This document shows, one piece after another, positions 1-6,788 of a DNA stretch of 16,221 bases. Both the position numbers and the translations under genes were made by a program. Source of the stretch: Actinomycetota bacterium (GTDB lineage: Bacteria > Actinomycetota > Acidimicrobiia > Acidimicrobiales > Ilumatobacteraceae); NCBI GenBank assembly GCA_026393655.1, contig JAPKZT010000091.1, positions 1 through 16,221 on the forward strand, read 5' to 3'. Numbering within the stretch: position 1 is the first letter of the stretch; each line of letters starts with the position of its first letter. The notes beneath the pieces are model-generated. The model was not told where the DNA came from, ran no database searches, and worked only from the letters and a program-made list of their open reading frames with translations.

Positions 1-602
1 TAATTGGTGCCGGCAATGTTGGATGGAATTCAGCATGGATCGCTGGAGGAATGGAAGCCGAAGTTTTATTGCTTGACAAGAATTTGGATCGACTACGAAT
101 GCTTGACCAAATTATCCGCTCTCGAATTACAACTATCGCATCCAACCGTGGGGCAATTGAGCGATGCGTTGCACAGGCCGATCTATTGATTGGCGCAGTA
201 CTCGTCGCTGGTGCGCGCGCACCAATCGTTGTCTCACAAGACATGGTCAAGTCAATGAAGCCCGGTGCCGTGATCGTTGACGTTGCAGTTGATCAAGGTG
301 GTTGCATCGAAACTATTCATGAGACAACGCACAAAGAACCTGTTTATGAGCAGCACGGCGTCTTGCACTATGCGGTTGGCAATATGCCTGGCGCAGTACC
401 GCACACAAGTACTTATGCCCTCACTAATGCAACTTTGCCTTATCTGATTGATGTTGCAAAGTATGGAACTCGCGTTGCCGCACAACGCGACAGCGCTCTA
501 AAACTCGGCATCAACACAGTTGACGGACAAATAACAAATGATGCTGCAGCAAAAGCACTCGGACTCGAAGCTGTTGATCCGCTAAATATCTTAACGCAAT
601 AG
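1..602 (+). CDS. ald: Alanine dehydrogenase, C-terminal part (5' end outside window)
   Basis: NAD-dependent L-alanine dehydrogenase catalyses reversible oxidative deamination of alanine to pyruvate and ammonia in the cytoplasm. The reading frame is open from base 3 to the TAG at 600-602, so about 199 C-terminal residues of a roughly 370-residue family are visible. The window opens inside the Rossmann fold, with the dinucleotide-binding loop IGAGNVGWNSAW and then LLLDKNLDRLR. The family signatures GAVLVAGARAP, VIVDVAVDQGG (its Asp matches the catalytic Asp of the family) and NMPGAVPHTSTYALTNATLPY follow in order. The N-terminal substrate-binding Lys and His lie upstream of the window. The gene converges on the zinc-ribbon ORF; the short gap holds no obvious hairpin terminator. 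I am confident of the family. The lysine-pathway relatives of this fold are less likely because the DQGG and NMPGAVP motifs are those of Ald. Confidence 0.93.
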   Translation, partial: IGAGNVGWNSAWIAGGMEAEVLLLDKNLDRLRMLDQIIRSRITTIASNRGAIERCVAQADLLIGAVLVAGARAPIVVSQDMVKSMKPGAVIVDVAVDQGGCIETIHETTHKEPVYEQHGVLHYAVGNMPGAVPHTSTYALTNATLPYLIDVAKYGTRVAAQRDSALKLGINTVDGQITNDAAAKALGLEAVDPLNILTQ

Positions 603-630
603 CCATCTAATCAACTAACGCATTAATGAA

Positions 631-819
631 CTAGTCGCAACAACTATCGCGCCAACCGCAAGAACCGCACTTAAAGTGTGCGTGCTCGGCGTGCAACGAC
701 GAACCACAGTGTGGACACTCTGAAAATACGGCGTGACGTGTGCGACAACTATCTGCAACACCTTGCCCCGTCTCATTAAATTTTTGTGTTGCATCAACCT
801 GTGTTATCTCCATCATCAA
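631..819 (-). CDS. Small zinc-ribbon protein
   Basis: This is a 62-codon ORF whose C-terminal half is a clean zinc ribbon: CPHCG (C35, C38), 12 residues, then CGSCG (C51, C54), i.e. C-x2-C-x12-C-x2-C, ending in WRDSCCD with two further adjacent cysteines at the extreme C-terminus. A GQGVADSCRTRHAVF segment precedes the ribbon. Seven cysteines in 62 residues, concentrated in a metal-binding arrangement, are hard to explain as antisense noise, and no other gene claims this stretch. Function is unknown; small ribbons of this kind may bind zinc and act in protein or nucleic-acid contacts, but nothing here shows which. The start is uncertain: TTG at 819, ATG at 816 and ATG at 813 are consecutive codons, and no clear Shine-Dalgarno motif precedes them. 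It diverges from the MFS gene and converges on ald. Confidence 0.68.
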   Translation of the reverse strand: MMMEITQVDATQKFNETGQGVADSCRTRHAVFSECPHCGSSLHAEHAHFKCGSCGWRDSCCD

Positions 820-850
820 ATTATTGCACTAGCGTCAAGGTACTTCGCGT

Positions 851-2128
851 ATGACTGATACAACCGATTCTTCAACACCAGTAAGCCGACGACGCAACCC
901 CCACAAAATAGGCAGTGCTCGAGCGGCGTTTCACGTTCGCGACTTCCGCCGAATTTGGTTTGGCTCATTTGCCTCAAACATTGGCACTTGGATTCAAAAC
1001 GTTGTGCTACCTGTTTACGTTTATGCGCGAACAGGGCGTGCCTCATTTGTTGCTTTACTGATTTTCGCCCAACTCGGGCCGATCTTGTTGTTGTCAATAC
1101 CCGGTGGCGTCATCGCCGATCGAGTTGATCGCAAAAAATTTCTGATTTCAATGCAAGCGATTCAACTTTGTTGCTCACTAATGCTTGCATTGTTTGCGGC
1201 AAATAATTCACCGATTTGGATGCTTTTTCTCGCTCAACTCGGGGTTGGCGTTGGCAACGCACTCAATATTCCCGCGTGGTCGGCAATGTTGACTTCATTA
1301 GTACCACCGAGCGATATCGCTGGAGCAATCTCGCTCAACTCAACTGTGATTAATGGCGCAAGAGTAGTCGGCCCGATCATCGTCGCTTTGCTTTCGCAGT
1401 GGCACGTCACAACTTCTGAATTTTTTGCAATCAACGCAGCGACTTACTTATTTGTAATCTTCGCACTTCTAAGCGTGAAGGTACCAGCAATTGCTTTTGA
1501 TACAACTACTGGTTGGCGAAGGTTCACTTTCGCTTTCAAAATTGCCCGAGAACGAGTCGTAATATCGCGACTGATATTAACTCTTGCTTCATTTTCGTTG
1601 TTGTCGCTTCCATACGTCGGACTCTTCCCAGCCATTGCCCAACTTAATTTTGGCATCAAATCTCAAAGCGCAACATATAACTGGCTTTACGCAACGTGGG
1701 GCCTTGGCGCATGTCTTGGTGGGCTGAGTGTTTCAACTTTATTCGTTGATGTTGATAACCGAAAGTTAATTCGAATGGGCTTTGCAAGTTTCGCAGTGAG
1801 CATGATGGCATTTGCGTTAGCGCCAAATGTTGAACTTGCATTCTTAACTGTTTTCTTTTTAGGTGCCGCATATTTTTTTACAACAACTTCAATGCAAACC
1901 GTTTTCGCATCTGGGCTCACCCCAGAGATTCGGGCACGGGTCATGGCGCTGTGGTTTATGGCCTTCGGCGGAACAGTGCCTCTTGGCAATCTAATTTTTG
2001 GTCCGCTGATTGACCGTTATGGCTCACAGTGGTTACTGATTTTGGGATCACTTTGGGCAGTGGTTTTGTGGTGGTGGTGCGATATTGAGCGTCTCGAACG
2101 CAACGGTTCAAACCCTGCCGTTTTATAA
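851..2128 (+). CDS. MFS transporter (MFS_3 / EntS-like exporter)
   Basis: A 425-residue inner-membrane transporter of the major facilitator superfamily. A basic cytoplasmic N-terminus (SRRRNPHK) leads into FRRIWFGSFASNIGTWIQNV, the typical opening of the MFS_3 group, which includes enterobactin-exporter-like and multidrug H+ antiporters. The loop 2-3 signature is GGVIADRVDRKKFL at about residues 85-98. About ten to twelve hydrophobic segments follow, with an asymmetric central loop near residue 220 (TTTGWRRFTFAFK). The length matches the family. ATG 851 is preceded by AAGG about ten bases upstream and is the first start in the frame. The substrate cannot be read from the sequence, and no siderophore or antibiotic genes lie nearby, so I assign only a general efflux role. 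Its TAA overlaps the stop of murF on the other strand by a few bases. Confidence 0.88.
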   Translation: MTDTTDSSTPVSRRRNPHKIGSARAAFHVRDFRRIWFGSFASNIGTWIQNVVLPVYVYARTGRASFVALLIFAQLGPILLLSIPGGVIADRVDRKKFLISMQAIQLCCSLMLALFAANNSPIWMLFLAQLGVGVGNALNIPAWSAMLTSLVPPSDIAGAISLNSTVINGARVVGPIIVALLSQWHVTTSEFFAINAATYLFVIFALLSVKVPAIAFDTTTGWRRFTFAFKIARERVVISRLILTLASFSLLSLPYVGLFPAIAQLNFGIKSQSATYNWLYATWGLGACLGGLSVSTLFVDVDNRKLIRMGFASFAVSMMAFALAPNVELAFLTVFFLGAAYFFTTTSMQTVFASGLTPEIRARVMALWFMAFGGTVPLGNLIFGPLIDRYGSQWLLILGSLWAVVLWWWCDIERLERNGSNPAVL

Positions 2129-3304
2129 TTCGTTAGTGTCTGGCTCGTTACCGTCTAGACCGTCACACAGCCGAACTAGTCCGGCAACTTTCGAACCCTT
2201 AATAAGCACCAAGTCTCCGTCGCCTAGTTCTGCCAAAACTTGGCGGGCTTGCAAGAAACTTATTGGTCGGACACCATAGAGATCAGTTTCAATTGCGACT
2301 AGTTCTATTTGATTCTGCTTGGCCAGCAGGGCGATTGCTAAATGGTCGTCACTCGGCTCGGCAAGTTCGGCCATCACTCCACAAAATGCAATTCTTCTCG
2401 AACCAGAAAATGTTGTGAGAGTTTCTAATGCAGCACGCATTGATGCAGGGTTGGCATTGTAAGAATCATCGAGCACCACGGCACCGTTCTTGAGTTTTCG
2501 AATTTGCATTCGAGAAGGCGAAATATTCGATTTCGAAATCGCTTCTGCAGCCTGTGCGATATCAATGTTCAGAACACCAGCAACACAAAGTGCCGCCAGT
2601 GCGTTATGTGCCATGTGCTTGCCAGGAACACTCATAGAAAACTTTGCATCACCCCAAGGAGTTTTAACCATTGCAATCGCACGACCTTGCTGGTCAATTT
2701 CGCTGTCGAGCATCTGCACGTCCGCCGAATTGCTCTCGCCAAAAGTCATTACCTGCGCTTTTGATGCATTACGCATAGATAAAACATTTGAGTCATCAGC
2801 ATTCAAAATTGCAAAATCACCACTCTGCAAAGATTCGACGAGTTCGCGCTTGGCTCTCGTGACACCCTCAATCGAGCCCACCCGCTGAGTATGTGCATTT
2901 GAAACCGCCGTCACAACACCAATGTGAGGGCGCGCAACCTCACATAGCCTGGCAATCTCCCCAAAGCCACGCATTCCCATTTCAAGCACAAGTGCTTCAA
3001 CATTGTCGGGGGCGTTGAGAATAGTTGTCGGCAAACCAAAGTCGTTATTAAACGATTGTTCGTTTGCGTGCGTTCGCAGCGCAGTAGCTAATGCACTCGC
3101 CACAAAATCTTTCGTCGAAGTTTTGCCGACCGAACCAGTGATCGCAACAACGCGGTTTTGTAATTTGGTATTGAGCCGCGTTCGAGCCCACTCACCCAAC
3201 TTCAACAAACTTTTTTCGGTGTCGTGCACAGAGATCGCGGTTCGGCCTTGTGGCGCACGCGAAGTTAGGTATGCACCTGCACCACGACTGAGCTTGTGGC
3301 GCAC
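2123..3304 (-). CDS. murF: MurF, main C-terminal fragment (frame broken by a tandem duplication)
   Basis: UDP-N-acetylmuramoyl-tripeptide--D-alanyl-D-alanine ligase is the last cytoplasmic amino-acid addition of peptidoglycan precursor synthesis. This 393-codon fragment has the ATP P-loop GSVGKTSTKD (residues 57-66), NNDFGLP (87-93), EMGMRGFGEIARL (108-120), the central-domain segment SVPGKHMAHNALAAL and DDSYNANPASMRAAL (279-293), all classic MurF signatures. The fragment's first five codons (GTG start) are an artefact of the duplicated DNA; true homology begins at LSRGAGAY. Removing one 46-bp copy joins it in frame to the N-terminal fragment and gives a 444-residue protein, close to the usual 450 or so, with the P-loop at 108-113. 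All downstream motifs are intact with no further stops, so the lesion is either very recent or an assembly error. It diverges from ddl, which supplies its D-Ala-D-Ala substrate. Confidence 0.93.
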   Translation of the reverse strand: MRHKLSRGAGAYLTSRAPQGRTAISVHDTEKSLLKLGEWARTRLNTKLQNRVVAITGSVGKTSTKDFVASALATALRTHANEQSFNNDFGLPTTILNAPDNVEALVLEMGMRGFGEIARLCEVARPHIGVVTAVSNAHTQRVGSIEGVTRAKRELVESLQSGDFAILNADDSNVLSMRNASKAQVMTFGESNSADVQMLDSEIDQQGRAIAMVKTPWGDAKFSMSVPGKHMAHNALAALCVAGVLNIDIAQAAEAISKSNISPSRMQIRKLKNGAVVLDDSYNANPASMRAALETLTTFSGSRRIAFCGVMAELAEPSDDHLAIALLAKQNQIELVAIETDLYGVRPISFLQARQVLAELGDGDLVLIKGSKVAGLVRLCDGLDGNEPDTNEL

Positions 3305-3503
3305 GCGAAGTTATGTATGCACCTGCACCACGACTGAGTGCATCGGCAATAAAATCGTGGCCGTCACGCTGATCAATAATCGGCACGAACAATTGGCCAG
3401 GCTTAATTGTTCGCGAATCAAACGACACGCCATCTAAGTGCGCATTAGCACCGACGAGTTGCCCAGAAATGGCTTGCGCAACATCTGCTGCCATCAAGCG
3501 CAT
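3192..3503 (-). CDS. murF: MurF, N-terminal fragment (frame broken)
   Basis: This 103-codon ORF begins with the genuine MurF N-terminus (ATG at 3503): MRLMAADVAQAISGQLVGA, then DGVSFDSRTIKPGQLFVP, the UDP-MurNAc-peptide-binding Mur N-terminal domain signature, and RDGHDFIADALSRGAGAYITS. After about 70 residues, at the border between the two 46-bp copies, the frame shifts and the rest (AQSWCRCIPNF and onward) is out-of-frame translation with no homology expected. The intact gene should run from 3503 to 2123 as one reading frame. A TATAAT box on the minus strand lies nine bases before the ATG, so a very short or absent leader is possible. If the duplication is real, the split product would probably be non-functional, since MurF needs all three domains in one chain. 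An essential gene in this state argues for an assembly error or strain chimera. Confidence 0.9.
   Translation of the reverse strand: MRLMAADVAQAISGQLVGANAHLDGVSFDSRTIKPGQLFVPIIDQRDGHDFIADALSRGAGAYITSRAPQAQSWCRCIPNFACATRPNRDLCARHRKKFVEVG
3247..3338. repeat. 46-bp tandem duplication inside murF
   Basis: Copy A spans 3247-3292 and copy B 3293-3338, directly adjacent. They are identical except at one position (G at 3268, T at 3314), which changes a Leu codon (CTA) to Ile (ATA) on the coding strand. Because 46 is not a multiple of three, the extra copy shifts the murF frame. Both copies encode LSRGAGAY(L/I)TSRAPQ in their own frames. Confidence 0.97.
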
Positions 3504-3587
3504 AAGACTTTAATTATAACTGCACGAATATCAAGCGCCCGATCAAACGAAAAAATCGTGTCGGCTATGCGAGTACCGTAAAGGTAC
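3504..3587. promoter_or_regulatory. Divergent murF/ddl promoter region
   Basis: This 84-bp gap separates the divergent starts of murF and ddl. On the minus strand a perfect TATAAT (3518 down to 3513) ends nine bases before the murF ATG, with no good -35 at normal spacing. On the plus strand TACCGT (3574-3579) ends eight bases before the ddl ATG, and the intervening AAAGG is too close to the start for a normal Shine-Dalgarno. Both genes could therefore be transcribed with little or no leader. The boxes are seen; their use is inference. Confidence 0.4.
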
Positions 3588-4682
3588 ATGAATAGCGATA
3601 ATCATAATTCAAAAATTAATATTGTCGTCTTATTCGGTGGCGAATCTGCAGAACATGATGTGAGTTGCGTAACTGCGGCTCACGTTTTGCGCGCTCTAAA
3701 CGCTGACAAATACGAAATCACAACTATTGGCATCACGCGTAACGGTGATTGGGTGAATGTTGAGTCAGAACCAAAGGCCTCAACTGATCGTCTCGTAGCA
3801 ACTGGTAAGCCGACGAATATCTCGCAGATTTTGCAAGGCATTAATTTGCAAGGTTTTAATTTGCAAGGTACCAATCAGTCATTACGCACCGTCGTGATTC
3901 CGTTGCTACATGGACCAATGGGTGAAGACGGTACGGTGCAAGGCGCTCTTGAACTCGCACATGTCGCCTATGTCGGTGCTGGAGTTCTCGGCAGCGCCAT
4001 CGCCATGGATAAAAGTATCGCCAAACAAATTCTCGCTTTAAACGAAATCCCCCAACCAAAATTTATTTCTGTCCGTGATAACGAAAATTTGAATAGTGTT
4101 TGCGACAGAGCAGTTCACGAACTTGGGCTCCCAGTTTTTGTCAAACCTGCGAATATGGGTTCATCGATCGGCGTGACAAAAGCAAAGACCCGCGACGAAA
4201 TTTTTTCTGCTTTGCAGCAGGCATTCGAATATGACGAGTGGGCACTGATTGAAGAGGCAATAGTTGGCCGCGAGATAGAAGTAGCAATTCTGGGCAACCA
4301 ATCTGCTCAGGCATCGGTGCCAGGCGAAATTATTCCTGGCAACGAGTTCTACGATTACGAGGATAAATATTTAGGCGATTTAGCCAAGTTGCTGGTGCCC
4401 GCTCCACTCACTGTGCAACAAACCCTTGAAGTTCAACAACTCGCGCTGAAAGTTTTTGCAATCTTGCGGAGCGACGGTATGGCCCGCATTGATTTCTTCT
4501 TTGAAGAGAATGGGCGCGGATTCTTGTGCAATGAAATCAACACGATTCCGGGTTTCACACCAATATCAATGTATCCAAAATTATGGAATGCGTCTGGTCT
4601 GAGTTACCCAGACCTGCTGGATCGTTTGATAAATCTCGCTCTAGATCGTCACGCAAATCACCGACGAAAAACTTCTCGCTAA
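3588..4682 (+). CDS. ddl: D-alanine--D-alanine ligase
   Basis: This ATP-grasp enzyme joins two D-alanines to make the dipeptide that MurF adds to the UDP-MurNAc-tripeptide. The 364 residues carry VVLFGGESAEHDVS at 13-26 (N-terminal domain), HGPMGEDGTVQG at 108-119, the ATP-grasp segment VFVKPANMGSSIGVTKA at 183-199, the omega loop EFYDYEDKYLGD at 253-264, GMARIDFFF at 297-305 and the metal/substrate motif NEINTIPGFTPISMYPKLW at 315-333. The omega-loop Tyr near 261 is of the D-Ala-D-Ala type, not the His of VanA-type D-Ala-D-lactate ligases. The length and the longer N-terminal domain resemble DdlA-type enzymes. ATG 3588 is the first start after an in-frame TAA at 3579-3581. Residues 82-96 form an unusual LQGIN-LQGFN-LQGTN repeat. 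The gene diverges from murF and ends 1 nt before the LysM gene's stop on the opposite strand. Confidence 0.96.
   Translation: MNSDNHNSKINIVVLFGGESAEHDVSCVTAAHVLRALNADKYEITTIGITRNGDWVNVESEPKASTDRLVATGKPTNISQILQGINLQGFNLQGTNQSLRTVVIPLLHGPMGEDGTVQGALELAHVAYVGAGVLGSAIAMDKSIAKQILALNEIPQPKFISVRDNENLNSVCDRAVHELGLPVFVKPANMGSSIGVTKAKTRDEIFSALQQAFEYDEWALIEEAIVGREIEVAILGNQSAQASVPGEIIPGNEFYDYEDKYLGDLAKLLVPAPLTVQQTLEVQQLALKVFAILRSDGMARIDFFFEENGRGFLCNEINTIPGFTPISMYPKLWNASGLSYPDLLDRLINLALDRHANHRRKTSR
3831..3875 (+). repeat. Three 15-bp tandem repeats within ddl
   Basis: Units at 3831-3845, 3846-3860 and 3861-3875 all start TTGCAAGG and end in AAT. They encode LQGIN, LQGFN and LQGTN (residues 82-96) in the variable linker just before the strand leading to HGPMGEDG. 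The unit length keeps frame. Confidence 0.93.
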
Positions 4683-4683
4683 A

Positions 4684-5268
4684 TCAAGAACCCGCTGCGG
4701 GGATATTAATTTTCATACCAGGATAAAGCAGCACATCAATACTTGACCAATTATTTGCTCTGACAAGTCCAGCCATCGAAATACAGAATTTTTTGATAAT
4801 GCCGAACAAGAAGTCACCTTGTGCGACTTCGTAAGTTCCTGCTGGACGATTACCGCAACCTGGTTTACCAACCTGATTGGCTACTACCGTCTGTTGTACA
4901 TTCGTTGAAACCACTTGGGCCGATGGCGGAATTTTAAGTTTGCGACCCGCATATGGAAACTGCGATGCAGAGATCAAACCGTTCCATGCGAGCAATTCGG
5001 TCAGGGTAATACCAAATAAGTTGGCGACCAAATTTGGTGAGTCGCCGGCTTGCACGATGTACTCCTGCTCTACACCAACAGCACCCGGGGGCAAACTTGT
5101 TGTTGTATTTGGCAATGTTGATTGCACTGGCGGAATAGTCGCAAAATCTGTTGGTCCGACAGGTACAACAGTGGTCGCTGTTCCAGTTACATCAACACCA
5201 CAAGATGTAAGCACACAGGCCGACACAACTACCGAGACGAGCACTGATTTCAATTTCTGATTCAACAT
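4684..5268 (-). CDS. LysM-domain lipoprotein
   Basis: A 194-residue exported protein. An N-terminal hydrophobic stretch (VLVSVVVSACVL) ends in a lipobox, LTSC with Cys23, so the mature protein is probably lipid-anchored outside the cytoplasmic membrane. A Thr/Pro/Val-rich linker follows (about residues 24-66). There are two LysM repeats: residues 69-114 (EYIVQAGDSPNLVANLF to GRKLKIP) and 145-190 (TYEVAQGDFLFGIIKKF to GMKINIP). LysM domains bind N-acetylglucosamine glycans, here presumably peptidoglycan. Cys138 and Cys162 flank the start of the second repeat and might form a disulfide. No hydrolase domain is present, so a structural or targeting role is more likely than an enzymatic one. ATG 5268 is chosen because it starts the signal peptide directly; a TACTAT box lies eight bases upstream. 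The gene follows gltD on the same strand but has a 68-bp gap and may have its own promoter. Confidence 0.87.
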   Translation of the reverse strand: MLNQKLKSVLVSVVVSACVLTSCGVDVTGTATTVVPVGPTDFATIPPVQSTLPNTTTSLPPGAVGVEQEYIVQAGDSPNLVANLFGITLTELLAWNGLISASQFPYAGRKLKIPPSAQVVSTNVQQTVVANQVGKPGCGNRPAGTYEVAQGDFLFGIIKKFCISMAGLVRANNWSSIDVLLYPGMKINIPAAGS

Positions 5269-5336
5269 GACACTTCATAGTAAACGATTTAAAACATCCT
5301 GCGTGTGAACGCGATTTCTAAACTTTTCAAAACACC
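5269..5336 (-). promoter_or_regulatory. Possible lysM promoter between gltD and the LysM gene
   Basis: The gap holds TACTAT on the minus strand (5282 down to 5277), fitting the TANNNT -10 pattern, ending eight bases before the LysM ATG. No convincing -35 or hairpin terminator for gltD is visible. Read-through from gltBD is equally possible. Confidence 0.3.
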
Positions 5337-6788
5337 CTAATTTAAGGGTTTTGCTGATGCGACAATCGGCACGGGCAAATCAGTTGAGCCCATTAAATAG
5401 CGATCAACTGCCGCGGCCGCAGCGCGACCTTCGGCAATGGCCCAAACGATCAAACTTTGTCCACGGCCCATATCACCCGCCACAAATACACCCTTCGCAT
5501 TTGTCATATAGCTGTCGTCACGAACAATGTTTCCACGCTGATCAATTTGCACTTCGAGTTGATCAATCCATGAAGATTTTTCTGGACCAACAAACCCAAG
5601 TGCCAGTAAAACTAGATCTGCCCGCCACTCCCGTTCTGTGCCCTCTATTTTCACGAATGATCCTGACTCTGATTTGACCTCGCAGATCACCAATGCACGT
5701 ACATTATTTTTTTCGTCACCCAAAAATCGATCTGTGGTCACTGAGAACAATCGCTCACCACCTTCTTCATGTGCCGAAGATGTTCGATAAATAAAACTCC
5801 ATTGCGGCCACGGGTTTGTTGTCGCGCGGGCCACGGGTGGCTGTGGCAAAATCTCAAGTTGAGTTACCGATGCAGCCCCTTGTCGATGCGCAGTACCTAA
5901 ACAATCAGCACCAGTGTCACCGCCGCCGATGATCACGACATGTTTACCAGTTGCCGAAATCGGTGAAGTCAGAAGATCTCCTTGCTGAACTTTATTCGCT
6001 GGTGGCAAATACTCCATTGCTTGATAAATGTTTTTAAGCTCGCGACCAGCAACTGGCAAGTCACGCCACGCCGTCGCGCCACAGGCCAAAACCACTGCAT
6101 CATTTGATGCAACAAGCACATCAATGTCAACATTCTCACCGACAACAGCGTTGGTGCGAAAGACAGTTCCTTCGCTTTGCATCTGATCAATTCGCCGCTC
6201 AATGTGATGCTTCTCCATTTTGAATTCTGGAATGCCGTAGCGCAGCAGCCCGCCGATTCGATCGGCGCGTTCAAGCACCACAACATCGTGACCTACGCGC
6301 GTAAGTTGCTGAGCACACGCCAGCCCTGCTGGGCCTGAGCCGATTACAACAACACGTTTACCAGTTTTCTTAGAAGGCATTTGCGGAACAACCCAGCCCT
6401 CACTCCAAGCGCGATCAATGATTTCAACTTCAACTTGCTTAATCGTCACTGCATCAGAATTAATACCGAGCACACACGCAGATTCACACGGCGCTGGACA
6501 CAACCGCCCAGTAAATTCTGGAAAATTATTTGTCGCATGCAATCTTTCAATAGCATCTTTCCAATGACCGCGATAAACGAGGTCGTTCCAATCTGGAATC
6601 AAATTGCCGAGTGGACAGCCGTTATTGCAGAACGGAATTCCACAATCCATGCATCGACCAGCCTGATGCTTTAGGTCTTCAGCAGGAAACTTCTCGTATA
6701 CCTCTTGCCAATCTTGTACTCGCACCTCGATGCGTCTGCGTTGCGGAGTCGCACGATCCCACTTAAGAAATCCGGTTGGCTCACCCAT
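5337..6788 (-). CDS. gltD: Glutamate synthase small (beta) subunit
   Basis: The beta subunit oxidises NADPH and passes electrons through FAD and iron-sulfur clusters to the alpha subunit, completing the GOGAT reaction (glutamine + 2-oxoglutarate to two glutamates). The 483-residue length is standard. Near the N-terminus are the cysteine sets for the [4Fe-4S] clusters: C46, C49, C54, C58 in CMDCGIPFCNNGCPLGN and C97, C101, C105 in CPAPCESAC. The FAD-binding loop VVVIGSGPAGLACAQQL lies at 146-162 with LERADRIGGLLRYGIP after it. The NAD(P)H loop VVIIGGGDTGADC lies at 284-296. The C-terminal FAD segment is FVAGDMGRGQSLIVWAIAEG. The start codon lies inside the end of gltB: the 8-nt ATGGGTGA holds both the gltD ATG and the gltB TGA, implying translational coupling. 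The reading frame is intact, unlike gltB. Confidence 0.97.
   Translation of the reverse strand: MGEPTGFLKWDRATPQRRRIEVRVQDWQEVYEKFPAEDLKHQAGRCMDCGIPFCNNGCPLGNLIPDWNDLVYRGHWKDAIERLHATNNFPEFTGRLCPAPCESACVLGINSDAVTIKQVEVEIIDRAWSEGWVVPQMPSKKTGKRVVVIGSGPAGLACAQQLTRVGHDVVVLERADRIGGLLRYGIPEFKMEKHHIERRIDQMQSEGTVFRTNAVVGENVDIDVLVASNDAVVLACGATAWRDLPVAGRELKNIYQAMEYLPPANKVQQGDLLTSPISATGKHVVIIGGGDTGADCLGTAHRQGAASVTQLEILPQPPVARATTNPWPQWSFIYRTSSAHEEGGERLFSVTTDRFLGDEKNNVRALVICEVKSESGSFVKIEGTEREWRADLVLLALGFVGPEKSSWIDQLEVQIDQRGNIVRDDSYMTNAKGVFVAGDMGRGQSLIVWAIAEGRAAAAAVDRYLMGSTDLPVPIVASAKPLN

Noticed and set aside
252..485. 77-codon minus-strand ORF over ald
   Set aside because: It is antisense to conserved Ald motifs (DQGG, NMPGAVP) and shows no domain of its own.
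816..1097. 93-codon ORF on the minus strand
   Set aside because: It lies antisense to the MFS N-terminal coding region and has no recognisable domain; the MFS frame is clearly the coding one.
2490..2888. 132-codon ORF on the plus strand inside murF
   Set aside because: It is antisense to well-conserved MurF motifs and its composition is that of a shadow frame.
3192..3338. Programmed frameshifting in murF
   Set aside because: The shift is explained by a 46-bp duplicated block; no slippery heptamer with a downstream structure is needed, and a ribosomal shift would still leave a duplicated peptide.
851..5268. A drug-resistance or antibiotic biosynthesis cluster built on the MFS exporter, Ddl and LysM genes
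   Set aside because: Ddl has the D-Ala-D-Ala type omega loop, there are no VanH/VanX-like or biosynthetic genes, and each gene is an ordinary housekeeping type.
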